A stretch of 64,000 bases of DNA from Neocallimastix lanati (nom. inval.) (GCA_016946835.1 JACVTC010000225.1:83824-147823), one strand, 5' to 3'. Positions 35,937 to 48,014 are shown, numbered from the stretch's first letter. Notes: generated by a model not told the origin, from the letters alone. Numbers and translations are program-made.

Positions 35937-36513
35937 TGTTAAACGACAATATTAATGTGTCGAACATAGTATCTACCAATCATATTTTACATACAAACAA
36001 AATAAGATAAGAAAATTACAAATAGTTCATAAAAATGTAGTTAATCTTGTTTTTATATAATAAATAAAAATGCTATATTAATATTACATACTTTATAAGT
36101 GTACTTCTATAATTTTAGTGTTTAAAAGATATTCTAGATTTATTATTATTAATAATTTCGTTTATAAATTATATAAAAAAATATTACGAATATTAGTTTT
36201 TAAATTTTACGATGCAGTTTATTTTATAACCTTATATAATATTCTACGGTACAAAAAATTTTTTATTTTTTGTATTACATTATTTTTGATAACTGTTAGA
36301 ATAATTAAAATATTGAATTGAATTAATAATAATTAGTAATAATTAGTAATGCATTTTATTCTAAGAATATTCATGTAATTCATAATTAGTAATGAAGCCA
36401 AGCCACGAATTTTTATATAAATACAACTTTATTTGTGTTAATACTAAAATAACCAACAATAAAATAATAAATAAAGTTATAAATTTATTAATAAAACTTA
36501 AATATTTCTTACA
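35937..36513 (+). repeat. Copia 3' LTR (start certain, end tentative)
   Basis: Starts TGTTAAACG right after the polypurine tract. The end is placed at ATTTCTTACA because a CA end is expected; without the 5' copy this cannot be verified. It contains a TATA-like patch with CCAAGCCACG upstream (near 36400-36420), a plausible promoter zone. Confidence 0.5.
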
Positions 36514-36984
36514 ATAACTCTAAATAATAATATTTTTTTATATTTTTATCGTTTTTAAAAAATTATTTTTTTTTAAAATAGTTTTAATAATTATTTTAAA
36601 GGTGCACTTTTTAATTCTTTTAATTTTAATATTTTATTTTTTCTCTTATATAAAATAATTTAATAATTTTTTAATAAATAATTTTTATAATAATTTTTAT
36701 TATCATTTTTATTATTTATTATTAAAGAATTAATTTATTTTATATATAGTTTTTATTTAGTATAAAATATTTTATATATAGTTTTTATATAGTATAAAAT
36801 ATTATTTTTATTATTTACATATTAAAATTTTTATTAATTATATAGTTTTATAAATTTTCTTCTTTGTTTAACCTTTTTAACTTTTACAATAGTTATTTTT
36901 TTTTTATTTTAGTTTAAATATAATTCTATAATTTTCTTTTAAATTTTCTTTTATATTTAATTTATTTATATTTAAAACAAAACA
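36514..36984. other. AT-rich intergenic, no gene seen
   Basis: No recognisable feature. Confidence 0.55.
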
Positions 36985-37310
36985 TAGACTTGCACATATG
37001 GGTACCCATCTCCCATATGGCCATACAGTTATTAATTAACTGTAAGGTGATGAGTTATTGGCATACTGTATCAGCTTCGCCGCTCTCAATCGTCGTTACA
37101 CACTGCCCGGAGATGCATTCCTAATCTTCCTACATATATCTCTAATGACCACGAGCATCAGAACGGAACCATTAACTCCTCCCTAGTGGGTGTAATCATT
37201 GGCGATTGGAAATTTTACAATCATCAAGGTCTATGCTTCAATTCAAAGCGTAGTATCAGGGTTGGGTGAAATAATCATCTGAGGGAAAGTCTTATGGACA
37301 TCATTTATAT
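36985..37310 (+). other. GC-richer island with two hairpins and a 74-codon open frame
   Basis: Sharply more GC-rich than both flanks. CATATGGG (36995-37002) pairs with CCCATATG (37012-37019), and ACAGTTA pairs with TAACTGT around 37025-37045. One frame is open from about 37053 to 37275 without ATG, with VGVIIGDWKFYNHQG. It could be the 5' end or an internal piece of the LINE whose 3' end meets telomeric repeats at 38606, or a structured RNA. Identity unresolved. Confidence 0.35.
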
Positions 37311-38605
37311 TTAAAAAATTTAGATTAAAAATTTTTCTTGTGTTCCATTTATATATAAATTAATAAAAGATTTATTTATAAATCTTTTTATTTAATTATA
37401 TATAAATAATATAAGAATAATTATTATTTTTTATTTTTTCTACTTTTTCTACTTTTTTACTTTTTTCTTTTATTTTATTTTATAAAATTATCTTTTATAA
37501 ATTATCTTTATATAAATATCTTTTTATATTATGTTTTCATAATAATTTAAATATTTATATAATACATTTTATTTTTTCGTTATAATAATTATATTTTTAT
37601 AACTTTTACTATTATTTCAACCTTACCCTTTATATTTCTATAACTTTTATATTATTATCTTTTGATAATAATTATGTTTATTATATAATTATATATCTTT
37701 TATAATTATATATTTTTTATTTTCTTATATAATTATTTTCTTAAAATAATTATATATTTTTATTATTATCTTATATAATTATTTGTTCTAAATAATTATA
37801 TAGTTTTAGTTTATTATACTTTTATCATTCTATTATATAATTATATATTTTATATAATTATATATTTTTATTTTCATATATAATTAATTGCTTAAAATAA
37901 TTATATATAATTTATTTTCTTATATAATTATATACTTTTTATATTATATGTTTTTATTATTATCTCATATAATTATTTACTTATAATAATTATATACTTT
38001 TACTATTATTTTATAATTATATATTTTTTTATATAATTATATACTATTACTATTATCTTATATAATTATTTATTTATAATAATTTCATATTTTATTTTCT
38101 TAAATAAGTTATTTTACTTATAATTATTAATATTTTTTAATAGAATACTTTAATATTTCCTTTAAGAGATAGTTAAGATATTGAAATTCCTAATGGGATT
38201 TCAGTATACAAATTTTAAGTTTAAAAATTTTTATCTTAGATATAGTAAATTAGAATATTTCCTTTTATAGATAATGAACATATTTAGTATGTCCATTTTA
38301 CTTTTTAATCAAAACTTTAAATACTTTAATTTATTTTTGATCAAAACTTTAATAACTTTAAATTTATTTCGAACCGAAATTTTAAATAATTAAATATTAT
38401 TTAATTTTAATAGTTAGTAATTTAAAATATTAAATATTATTACCAAGTTGAATATTTAAAAGGATTTAGCTAAGTTAATAATTATAATAGTTATACTTAG
38501 TAAAAATTTTAATTCTTTTATTATTATGTATTATTCTTGTAATTATTGTATTTACCAAATACATGTAATACTTTGTAAATCTTTAATAAATAAAAGAATT
38601 TAAAA
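37311..38605 (+). other. AT-rich stretch, possible LINE 3' tail at its end
   Basis: Short-period ATAATTATAT repeats fill 37500-38100. The last ~100 bp resemble the tail after the LINE ORF at 4711 (TGTA..., TTTAATAAA, short A/T words), leading into telomeric repeats. No ORF. Confidence 0.4.
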
Positions 38606-38622
38606 CCTAACCCTAACCCTAA
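38606..38622 (+). repeat. Interstitial telomeric repeat (CCTAACCCTAACCCTAA)
   Basis: Nearly three units of the C-rich TTAGGG-type telomere strand, in the same orientation and setting as at 4872. It is followed within 130 bp by a new ATG frame in non-AT-biased codons (38748). Confidence 0.85.
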
Positions 38623-38747
38623 TTTTTAAGTGAAACTTTCATTAAATAAAATTTGTATTTTTTTATAATCAAATATTCGTTTAAATAAACAATTTTAATC
38701 TCTTATATTATTCACTATTTCTTAAAATATACTTTTTTTTAAAAAAA

Positions 38748-38855
38748 ATGGCAATCTCAGGAGAAGAAGCTTTTAGAAATGTCGGTGTTTACCACTTATC
38801 ATTTATTCTTAGTGGTAAAAACCAAAGCACTGACGCCCGCCCTAATCCGATCTGA
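38748..38855 (+). pseudogene. Short truncated ORF (35 aa) after telomeric repeats
   Basis: Begins ATG after an A8 run and encodes MAISGEEAFRNVGVYHL and then SGKNQSTDARPNPI before a TGA. Codon use (GACGCCCGCCCT) is unlike the AT background. It ends exactly where the NRPS relic begins on the other strand, so it is a truncated start of some gene. A LINE 5' end is one possibility given the adjacent telomeric repeats; no family was recognised. Confidence 0.35.
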
Positions 38856-38857
38856 TG

Positions 38858-41004
38858 ATTTATATAGTAGCAAACAAAATATTTCTCATGATTTCCATTT
38901 TTGCGCTTTTCTTAATTTTCCCCATTTTCTCCATTTTCTCCATTTTCTCTGTTTTCTTTTTCTTTATCAATGACGATCGCACTTTCAATCGACGACAATT
39001 TTTTTTTAGTATTTTTAATTTCTCCAAGTTCAATACGTTGTCCATGTATCTTCACTTGAGTGTCGATTCTACCACAATATACAATTTTACCGGTATCCAT
39101 AAACTTTTCCTAGATTTCCTGTTCGATACATAACTCGGTTATAATTATTTCTTGCATCAGGATGCAAAAATGAATTTTCAATAAACATTTTTTCTGTTAA
39201 TTATTTGTTTTTATTGAAATCATATAAAATTCGTTTCTTTTCATTTTTATCAATTACGGAATTTCAGAAATTGGACATGTGTCAAATTCATCGATATGAT
39301 TTAAAACTTCAAGTAAGGAATTCAATATATTTTTAATTAATACATCATCATATAATCCATTGTTTTATTCAAAACGAATTTTGTATTGGTGTTCTTTTTC
39401 GTATATATTGCAAATTAAATCAAATTTAGAAATATTATATTTAACTATATCATTTGAATCTAAATATATACTTTCATTATTAATAGATTTATTGTTTGAA
39501 ATTGGAATATTTGGTTGAAAAACAAATGAATTATTAATACTCTTAAGTTTGAGCAATTTTGATAATTCCGAAAATGAAATTTCTTGATTATTGTAAATAT
39601 TAAATAGTAATTTTGTATTATCCTTAATTATATCTCTAAATGATTTTTTATCGGTCTCCTTAAATGATAAAAGTAAAGGTTGAGTTACATCAAGCATACC
39701 AATCATATTTTGTCCTTTTAGATCCTTGCGATTTGTTCTAACAATTGATGTAAAAATCTTTTCTTGTCTGTAATACTTATGTAATATATATCCATATAAT
39801 GTTAGAAATAATGAAGAAGTGGTAGCTCTCATTTTTTTAGAGTAGTTTTGAATTTTTTTTGTCACAAACGTATCAATAATACCTTCACAAATTTCAACTT
39901 TGCAATTATTAACATTATTTAAATTGAACTCCGTATTTTTATTATTAAATTTAATTGAAAGATTTAATCTCTCTTATTCCTTACTAAACATTTCTTTGCA
40001 AAATTGAATCTGATTTTCAAAATAATTTCTTTCTTGTTTATCATACAAATCTATTACGTAATCACTGAACTGAAATGGTAACTCATTTAAGTTATCATTA
40101 TAATAAAACAAGTTAATCTCTTTTTTAATAATGGATTTAGCTAATCCATCTGAAATAATATGATGAACATCAATTAAAAGTTCATTTTTGTCTGTAAAAC
40201 CTACTCGGATTAATAGTGGTTTAGATAAATCGAACGTTCTAATAAATGAATTTACATTATTGTCTGTATAATTCTCAAAACGTATTGAACATTTCTCATC
40301 AATGAAACCATAAATATATATGATACCATTTTCATTTTTTTGATAATATTTACTTTTCAGAATTTCCAGTTGGTCAAAAAGAGCTCTAAATGCTTCTTTT
40401 ACTTTTTCGATTTTAATATTGTTTTTCAATCAAATAATCATTGGCATATTATAAGATACTTTTGTCATTCTTCATGCAATCAACATATACTCCAAGCTGT
40501 TGTGATATGATGATAAATTCTTTCTTAGAATGCTTTCTAATAGATCTTGCTGTAAAAGAAACATCTTTCATTATATTATTTAAAATATTTTCAATAAAAT
40601 GACATAGCTCGCTTATTACTGAATAATAAAATATATTTTTTATCGATAATTTAATTTTCAATTTATCCTGAATCATCCAGAGTATTTCAGTAGAATTAAA
40701 ACTATTACCTCCGAGCTCATAAAATTCGTTGTTTCTTTCAACAGGAGTTTTCGTAATATTTAATACCTTTTTATAAATTTGACATAAAATTTTTTCAATC
40801 TCTGTTTCAGGAGATTCATAATTATTGGTAATAGTATCTTTGAAATTTAGTTTTGGTAATTATTTTTATCTAATTTACCATTGGAGATGAGTGGAATATA
40901 TTCTAGTCTAATAAAATACGAAAGAATCATATAAATTGGAACTCGTGTTTTTAAATGATTCCTTAGTTCCTGATGGGTTAAGTTTCTATTCTTATTTAAA
41001 TAGT
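38858..41004 (-). pseudogene. Nonribosomal peptide synthetase relic (A-end, PCP, C, partial A)
   Basis: Read leftwards from 41004. The C-terminal end of an adenylation domain (THQELRNHLKTRVPIYMI; core A10 NGKLDKNN) is followed by a peptidyl-carrier domain with FYELGGNSFNSTEIL (the Ser is the phosphopantetheine site). A condensation domain follows with its HHxxxDG motif (VHHIISDGLAK, near 40150) and C-terminal half at 39365-39865. The next adenylation domain starts only at core A7 (MYRTGNLG), then A8 (GRIDTQVKIHGQRIELGEI) and A9 (KYFVCYYI), so about 300-350 residues of that domain are deleted at about 39180-39250. Frameshifts and stops occur throughout. In life such enzymes build peptides by thiotemplate chemistry. 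The right end is cut by a copia LTR at 41005, the left end at about 38858. Confidence 0.85.
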
Positions 41005-41177
41005 GTTAGAAAATTAATGTTTTTAAGATTTTATTTTTATTAGATTTTTATTATATTATTTTAAAAATGACGAATTTTGAATAAGTAGTTATATTAATTC
41101 TAAAAACAAACAATAAAAATTATTGGACAAAATATTAAGATTATTTTAATTAATAAATAATATTTCTATTTCTAACA
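41005..41177 (-). repeat. 3' LTR of decayed copia element (173 bp)
   Basis: On the minus strand it begins TGTTAGAAATAG directly after polypurine AAGGAGA and ends TTTCTAACA. The ends are perfect inverted repeats of 9 bp (TGTTAGAAA/TTTCTAACA). It lies inside the NRPS reading frame. Confidence 0.85.
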
Positions 41178-44100
41178 ATCTCCTTAAAATCTAACTTAAA
41201 TATTATGTTAGATTTTATTTTATTTAATTGATTTTGGATATTAGAGAATTTCTAAATTTGTTCATTAAAGTGTTATTCAAATATTTCGTGAAGCCATCAA
41301 CAAGATTGTCCCTAGATTTTATATATTTTAATTTAATAATATTTTTATTAACTAGGTCTCTGATATGATTATACCTAATATTAATATGCTTAGATTTTGG
41401 ATTAATTGTTTGATTTTCACTGTTATGGTTTGTTGCTTTATTATCAACAAATATTGTGAAACAGTCTATTTTTATGTTTAATTCACTTAATATTTTCTGA
41501 TACCAAAATGAATGTTTGGCGCATTCGCTTAGGCTGTAATATTCTGTTTCACTAATTGAAATTGAAACGCAATGTTGTAATTTTGAGAACCAATTAGTTG
41601 GTATATTTTCCATCATTATGAGAAATCCTGATGTAGATTTTCTTGTACTAGGGTCTCCTGTGTAATCTGCGTCTACATATACTTTCAGATCAATTCCATT
41701 TTCAATTTTAATCCCATAATTTATTATATATTTTAAATATCTAAAAATTCTTAGAACGTTGGTCCAATCTTCCAAACTGGGATTACTAGATTTTCGAGCA
41801 GCTCTACTTACAGCGAATAAAATGTCTGGTCGGGTACAAATAGCTAGATATAATAAATTACCAATAGCACTTCTATATTTTGTTTCGTTAAACTTTTTGT
41901 CATTTAATTCTTGGTTTTCTTTTGGTTTCAGGTTTTTTACTGGGGTTAACTTATCAATTTTAAATTTTTTTAATCATTTAAGTACCTTATTTGATGTAGA
42001 ATATAACAATTATCGATCTTTATAAATTTGATTCCTATAACGAATTCTACATCTCCAATATCTTTTATCTTGAATTTCCTTTTTATTAATTTTTTTACCA
42101 TGTTAATTTCCTTATTTGGACCTGCAATTAGGATATCATATTATTCCTTTATTTTTGTTGAATTTGACGTATCGTATACACAAGGTTCACTTTTGATTCT
42201 CTTGAAATTCATTTATATTAATACTGTATTTAATCGATGGTTCCATTCTTTGCCTGCCTGTTTCAAGCCGTAGAAAGCTTTATTTAGTTTCCAAAAGGCT
42301 TTGTTGTAGGCTGGACGACATTCTAGAGCTTTTATGTAAATTTCTTCATTTAATGTTGCATTTAACTATGCTGTGTTGATATCTATTTGTTTAATGTTAA
42401 AATTATTTTGGACTGTTAAAGTAGTAATAATTCGTATGGTATCTTGCTTCAGTGTTGGTGCAAAGGTTTCTTTGTAGTCAATACCATATTGTTGTGTGTA
42501 ACCTTTAGCTACCAATCCTGCTTTTCTCTTAATTATATTTCCATCGGCGTCTTGTTTATATTTGAATACCCAAAGAGATGATATTGTTCCAGGCGGAGTA
42601 TTTTCAACTAATTTAAATATATTTAATTCTTCATTAATCGCATATTCCCATTCCTTCTTGTCGTGTAAGTTTGATATATCTTTATAGTTGTATGGTTCTT
42701 TATATATTGTTGTTTGAACTATGAATAATTGAGTCTTCATTTTTATTTTATTTATTTGGTTGATTTTTTGTAATTAATTTTCTTTTTATACAATAGTAAG
42801 TTTTATAGTTTATAAATTGTTTAATTCATTTTGATTGTAAATTTCTTCTTTATCATTTGAAATTATATTTCTTAATTTATTATTATTATCTACATTTCGA
42901 CATTCAGGAACGTTGATGTGGTTGTTTTTATTATAGCTATTATTAATATTATTATTATTTTTATTATTATTGTTATTATTAATATTGTTAGCATTATTAT
43001 TAATACTTTTATAGTATTATTATTATTAATGTTGTTAGTATTGTTATTAGTATTTTTATTACTATTATTATTATTACTATCATAATTGTTATTATTTCTA
43101 TTATTGTAGTTATTGTTATAGTTAACGTTATTTAATGTATTCGTTAAATTTTTTATATTGCTTAATATATTATGTTTCCATTGTTTAACATTGTTTTTGT
43201 TAATTAGTATGTTTGAGTTGGTGTTTTGTAGATTTGAAAATTTATTATTGTGGGAATCTTGTATTTCATCTTGTGTATTAGTAGATTCATTATTTTGGTA
43301 AATTTAATGTTTGTCATTGATTTCATTTTGTACATTAGTGGGTTCATTATTAGGATAAACTCGATGTTTGTCATTACACTCCCTGAATTTGCTATAGGGT
43401 AAATTAGAGTGTGAATGAGTGTTACCAGGATTGAGAGAATATAATCTTATTGTTTATTAAATCTAAGATTTTATAAGAGGAAACATTTTTTGTTATAACC
43501 TAGAAATATTCCAGGATGAGCGTTGTCGTCAAATTTGTGACGAAATTCCTTAGGAATATAGAAATAAATTCTGCAGCCTAAGTCACGGAAAATACTATAA
43601 TCAACAGATTTGCTGTAAAGAATTTCAAATGGAATTTTATTATAAATTCCTCGATGAGGTAAACGATTACGAATAAAATTTACTGTTTCGATAGCAAATT
43701 CCCAAAAATTACGACTTAATTTAGAATCATTAAGCATTGCTTTAGCAGCAGAGATAAGTATTCCATTAAAAAGTTCGGTTCTTCCATTTTGTGCTGGATT
43801 ATATGATACCGTTACTTGATGGTTGATGCCATTGATTTCAAAAAAGTTTTTGATATTATTGTTTAGAAATTCTTTTTCATTATCGGAACGTATAGAGTTA
43901 ATTGAAGTGTTGAAATAATTTTTAATTTCATTGTACAAAATGATAAAATTATTGAATGCTTCACTTTTGTTTTTAAGAAAAATTACCTTTCGGAATCTTG
44001 AAAAATCGTCAAGTATAGTAAAGAAATATTTATTCCCGTTTAAGGAAGGAATAACTGGACCTACCAAGTCGATACGAATAAGATCAAAAATGCCTTTCGT

Positions 44101-44234
44101 TTTATTTTTTGAAAGTTTGTGTGGTTTATTTTTTAATTTATAATTCGAACAAATTGGGCATTTTATTGATACATGTATATTTGATAATTGATTTTTAATT
44201 GAATCGATATTGAAATGGCCTATGCGTCTATGCC
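41178..44234 (-). pseudogene. Decayed Ty1/copia pol, gag and protease missing
   Basis: From right to left: integrase zinc finger remnant (HRRIGHFN... CPICSNYK) near 44110-44230, integrase core at 43471-44067 (IRSDNEKEF, NGRTELFNG), Asn-rich spacer around 42850-43130, RT start at 42366-42740 (KAGLVAKGYTQQYGIDY), and RNase H at 41224-41775 (VYVDADYTG, SISETEYYS, NLVDGFTKYL). Frames are broken, and the RT section at 41780-42360 is frameshifted. It breaks off at 44234 just before a TGTAACGG sequence. Related to but clearly diverged from the intact copia at 31713. Confidence 0.85.
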
Positions 44235-44760
44235 TGTAACGGTGGGGCGAGGTGTAGAAACACAGAAAGGAGAAAACTCAATAGGTTTACACTATCTGTA
44301 TAAATAATTCATTTTATTAAAAATATTTTTTATTAATTATAAAATTTAAAATAATTATTAATATTAATCAATAATGGTAATATTTCGAATTACTTATACG
44401 TTAATTATTATTAATAAAAGTACGAAGAAAAATATTTTCATTCGTGAAGTTCGCACTATTTATACTTTTAACGGAAAAACAGTTTTAACATGTAAAAATA
44501 ATTTTAAAGAAATATTTAGAAATATGTTTATAATAATTAATAATGTAAAGTTTCTAGAATATAGATTTTAATTGATGAAAATGAATCTTATCGAAAAAGA
44601 ATAAAATAATTTATATAATAAGAATTTCTAAATTCATTTCGGTTAAATTACAATCCGATAGAGTCTTTAACTTTCTATAATTTTATACAGAAAGAATATT
44701 CAAGAAGATATTATTAATAATTAATAAAAATAATTAATAAAATAATTATTTATGCAAAAT
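44235..44760. other. Sequence that truncates the copia; unassigned
   Basis: Starts TGTAACGGTGGGGCGAGG, unlike the AT background. TG at the breakpoint would suit an LTR start, but no partner end or target duplication was found before 44760. A 65-aa ORF at 44374-44571 has no recognisable motif. Confidence 0.3.
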
Positions 44761-44833
44761 CTGTTGAGGTGTGAGTCGAACCTATGAAATATTGGTCATG
44801 TTCAAGATAACTAACCATTAAACCAAGGTTCTA
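44761..44833 (-). pseudogene. tRNA-like sequence with A and B box, probably degenerate
   Basis: On the minus strand TTGGTTTAATGG resembles an RNA polymerase III A box and GGTTCGACTCACACC a B box, with tRNA-like spacing. The T-stem and acceptor stem do not pair well and no convincing anticodon loop is found, so a working tRNA is unlikely. Its 5' end points to the LTR cluster, whose first target site lies about 7-11 bp away. Confidence 0.4.
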
Positions 44834-44848
44834 ATTTTATTAACTGTA

Positions 44849-45725
44849 TGTAAGAATCTATAATTATTTGTTAGCAAATAATTATATTTTCTTAGTTAAG
44901 TTATTATAACTATAACTTTATTTAATTACATATAATATTTATTAAATTTATTTAATTTAATTTTAAATATTCATTAATTTAACAAAATTTATTTAATTAA
45001 TTTTAAATAATATATTTACAATATGCTAAATTCTCTACTGTAACTAATGTATTTTGTATTGTATTTTATTTTGTATTTTATAATGTATTCTGTATTTTAT
45101 AATGTATTCTGTATTTTATTAACTATTTAATTTTATATTTTTAATATAAGGATAAATTATATGATCGAAATATCTTTTATTATTTTATTCTTTTATTTTC
45201 GATCATTAGATTGGAAAATCGGTTAATTAAGATTTTTTCCAATTACTTTTTAGAAGTAATCGGTTTTACTTAATTAATGCGATGATCGATATGGATAGAA
45301 TATCGATCGAAAACTTATCTAGGTTTTTCTATCTAATCTTTTCCTAGATAAGAGATTTGTTAAGATTAGAAAACCATTTCTTATTTAACCTTATTTTCAT
45401 AAAAAAATATAAATAAGGCTCTTGAGTTCTCTTTGAGAAATCAAGAGTTATTATTATAAAAAATATAGTTATAATAGTAACAATTTTATATTTTTAACTT
45501 TAATAAATTAATAAAAATATTTTATTCAAAAACATATTTTTAAGATCAATTTATACAAACAATTCTTCTCTTACATTTTGTTTTATTATTATAATTAATT
45601 TTATAATAAACTCTACATTAAAGGTAAAAAAATTTATTTTATTTTATTTTCTCAACTTAATGAATTAGTCGTTAAGTTGTAGTTAATAATTCTATTTTGA
45701 GTTAGTTCTTAATAGAATTATTACA
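44849..45725 (+). mobile_element. Solo LTR-like unit B1 (877 bp)
   Basis: TGTAAGAATC...ATTATTACA, flanked by 5-bp duplication CTGTA (44844-44848, 45726-45730). It split the left end of unit A: the duplication spans that junction. Carries hairpins at 45284-45308, 45314-45352 and 45419-45447. No coding. A solo LTR is favoured; a long MITE is an alternative. Confidence 0.85.
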
Positions 45726-45726
45726 C

Positions 45727-46283
45727 TGTAAAAGGTACGTTTATTATTAACTAAAATAACGAATAATAAATAAATCTAAAGGCTAAGATAACTTAACACC
45801 TCTCTATACGAGTTGTTAATAATAAACACTATATTAATTAATTCAATAACTATTACTTCTTAATTACACTAGAATATAGCGCAGCACTTTATAACTCTAT
45901 TTGTTATCAGTTGCTGGGATTACACTGCGTAATATATTTTATTTAATAATTATATTTTATTTATTAATATTAATATTTATAATAACAATTTACGTTAATA
46001 GTAACGCTAGTGCGTTACAGTTACAAGTTCAATTATTATTTATACATGTCAATAATATTATGATTGGTAAATAATTTAATTTATCTTAGTTTACTAATCA
46101 CTAAATAAAATATATTTAAATAAGTATTTAACTATATAATTAATTATAAAATAATAAAATTTAATGTACGAAAATAACAAAAGATTTTATTTGATTAGCC
46201 GAAATTGCTAGCTGTTTAGAGATAAGTTACGTAACCAAAGAACTATCATTGGATAGGCTTGAAGTTACCATGTATCTGTTACA
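45727..46283 (-). mobile_element. Solo LTR A (557 bp) of the chromovirus family
   Basis: Reverse complement matches the LTR at 56476-57033 over its length with scattered differences. Termini TGTAA/TTACA. Target duplication TTAAC at 44840-44844 and 46284-46288, the left copy being separated from the LTR by the later insertion B1. It is an old solo LTR from recombination between two LTRs. Confidence 0.9.
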
Positions 46284-46292
46284 TTAACTGTG

Positions 46293-46975
46293 TGTAATAA
46301 TCTATTTATAATATACTAACTATAACTAGATTATTAATATTTTAATATATAAAAATTTATACTTAACTTTATATAGAGTTTATTATAAACACTAAATATT
46401 GAAATAAACAAAAAGACTTTATTTTCTTTTAATTTATTATATAGCATTATATAATAATAACTCTAATTTCTTTAATCAAAGAAATTTGAGTTCTTTTATA
46501 CTTTTTTATTTATAATTATTTTAATAGATGAAATTATTAAATAGATGTAATTATTAAATAAATAAAATAGATAAGATAAAGTTAACAAATCAAATAAAGG
46601 TATCTAATCTTAACAAATTGATATTCAGGAAAAGATTAGTAGAAAAACCTGAATAACTTCGATTAATATTCTAATATATTAATCATCGTATTAATTAATA
46701 AAAACCCAATCATAATAATAGTAGGGAAAAAATTAATTAACCGATTACTAAAATCTTATAAATTATCAACTAATTGAAATAATAAAATATAAATAATATT
46801 TTTAAGTAATTAATACATTACAACAAATTTGTTTACATTATTTTTCAATATATTAATAATTTGGATAAATTAATATATTTTTTACATGTTAATAAATATT
46901 GAAATATAAATGAAATATAATTTAATTAAATAAGAAGATAGATTATTTTATAAGAAATAAATCTATATTCTTACA
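46293..46975 (-). mobile_element. Solo LTR-like unit B2 (683 bp)
   Basis: Inverted copy: TGTAATAATC...TTCTTACA, flanked by CTGTG (46288-46292, 46976-46980). The duplication spans the junction of unit A's target site and unit C1's first two bases. It is the most diverged B copy, yet its hairpins are preserved by paired changes. Confidence 0.85.
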
Positions 46976-46978
46976 CTG

Positions 46979-48008
46979 TGATAAATAACAAAATTATTAA
47001 ATTAAAATAAATAATAAAGAACAAATTCTTGTCTAACTTAACCCAAAAATTAATCCATTCTATAAAAAAAATCCATATTAAAGAAAATTTAATTAAATAA
47101 AAATAATTAAAATAAAATAATAATAATTTAATCATTAATAATTTTAATTAAAAATTAAAATAAATTAATAAATAATATTTTTCTAAGACTACAAATAAAC
47201 AAAATAATAAACAAATTTAATAAATTATAAATAACAAATAAACAAACTTACAAACATCTCAAAATTAAAATTAAATAGTTAAATAATTTTTAAGTTACTT
47301 TTATTTAAAATAATGATTATTTTATTTATTTTATAACTCAACTTTTATAAACAAATTGTAATTAAAATAACATTTTAAAACTCATCTTTATTAATATTTT
47401 AATTGTAAATATTGTTTAATTTAATAATAAATTATTCTTTATTTCTCTTTTATCAATTTTATTATTTTTAATGTAAATAGTTTAAAATCAAAGACAAATA
47501 TAAAAACATGTAAATATTTCTTATAAATTATTCTTTATTATTAATTATTTAATAAAATTATTATGGATATTTTATTAGTTTTAATAATCAAAAAGTATGA
47601 TTATTAATTATTTAATAAATTATTATAGATATTTTATTAGTTTTTAATAATCAATTTTTTATGATTATTAATTATTTTGATAAATTATTATATATTTTAT
47701 TAGTTATTAATAATCAATTTTATTATTAAAATTTAAAATAAATTAGTATAAATAATAAATATTTCATTTTATTATTTTATTAGTTTTTAACAATTATTTT
47801 ATTAATTTAAACAAAATTAATTATTAAATAAATAAAGATTAATATTAAAATAAAAATAAATTTTTTTAATAAAACATTTTTGTGTTTAATAATAAAACAT
47901 ATTTATTTTTTTTTTAAATTTCTTAAATCAATTTTATTCAGTATTTATCCTTTTATTCACTTCTACAAAATTTAATTTTTGTAGATTAAGAATATCAGGT
48001 ATAAATCA
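46979..48008 (+). mobile_element. Solo LTR-like unit C1 (1030 bp)
   Basis: TGATAAATAAC...GGTATAAATCA, 4-bp duplication ACTG (right copy 48009-48012; left copy now split by later insertions, the AC at 46287-46288). Near-identical to C2. No coding. TGAT...ATCA ends and 4-bp duplications also characterise the Ty3 element at 19062, but the bodies differ. Confidence 0.85.
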
Positions 48009-48014
48009 ACTGTT

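Noticed and set aside
36118-36321. 67-aa ORF after the copia
   Set aside because: Lies within the copia 3' LTR, AT-driven composition, no motif.
36985-37310. Box C/D snoRNA or U3-like RNA (GTGATGAG and TCTGA strings)
   Set aside because: Spacing of about 240 nt and absence of the other U3 boxes or a closing stem; chance matches are common.
38779-39133. Plus-strand ORFs rich in Phe and Ile
   Set aside because: They are antisense to the NRPS adenylation remnant and its Glu-Asn-Gly repeat tract.
44374-44571. 65-aa ORF near the tRNA-like sequence
   Set aside because: Composition of random AT-rich DNA, no recognisable motif or relatives in the window.
44761-44833. Functional tRNA gene
   Set aside because: T-stem and acceptor stem do not pair and no standard anticodon loop with U33 can be placed; kept only as tRNA-like.
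45150-45450. Hammerhead ribozyme (retrozyme) inside LTR B
   Set aside because: No CUGANGA or GAAA core arranged as required was found on either strand.
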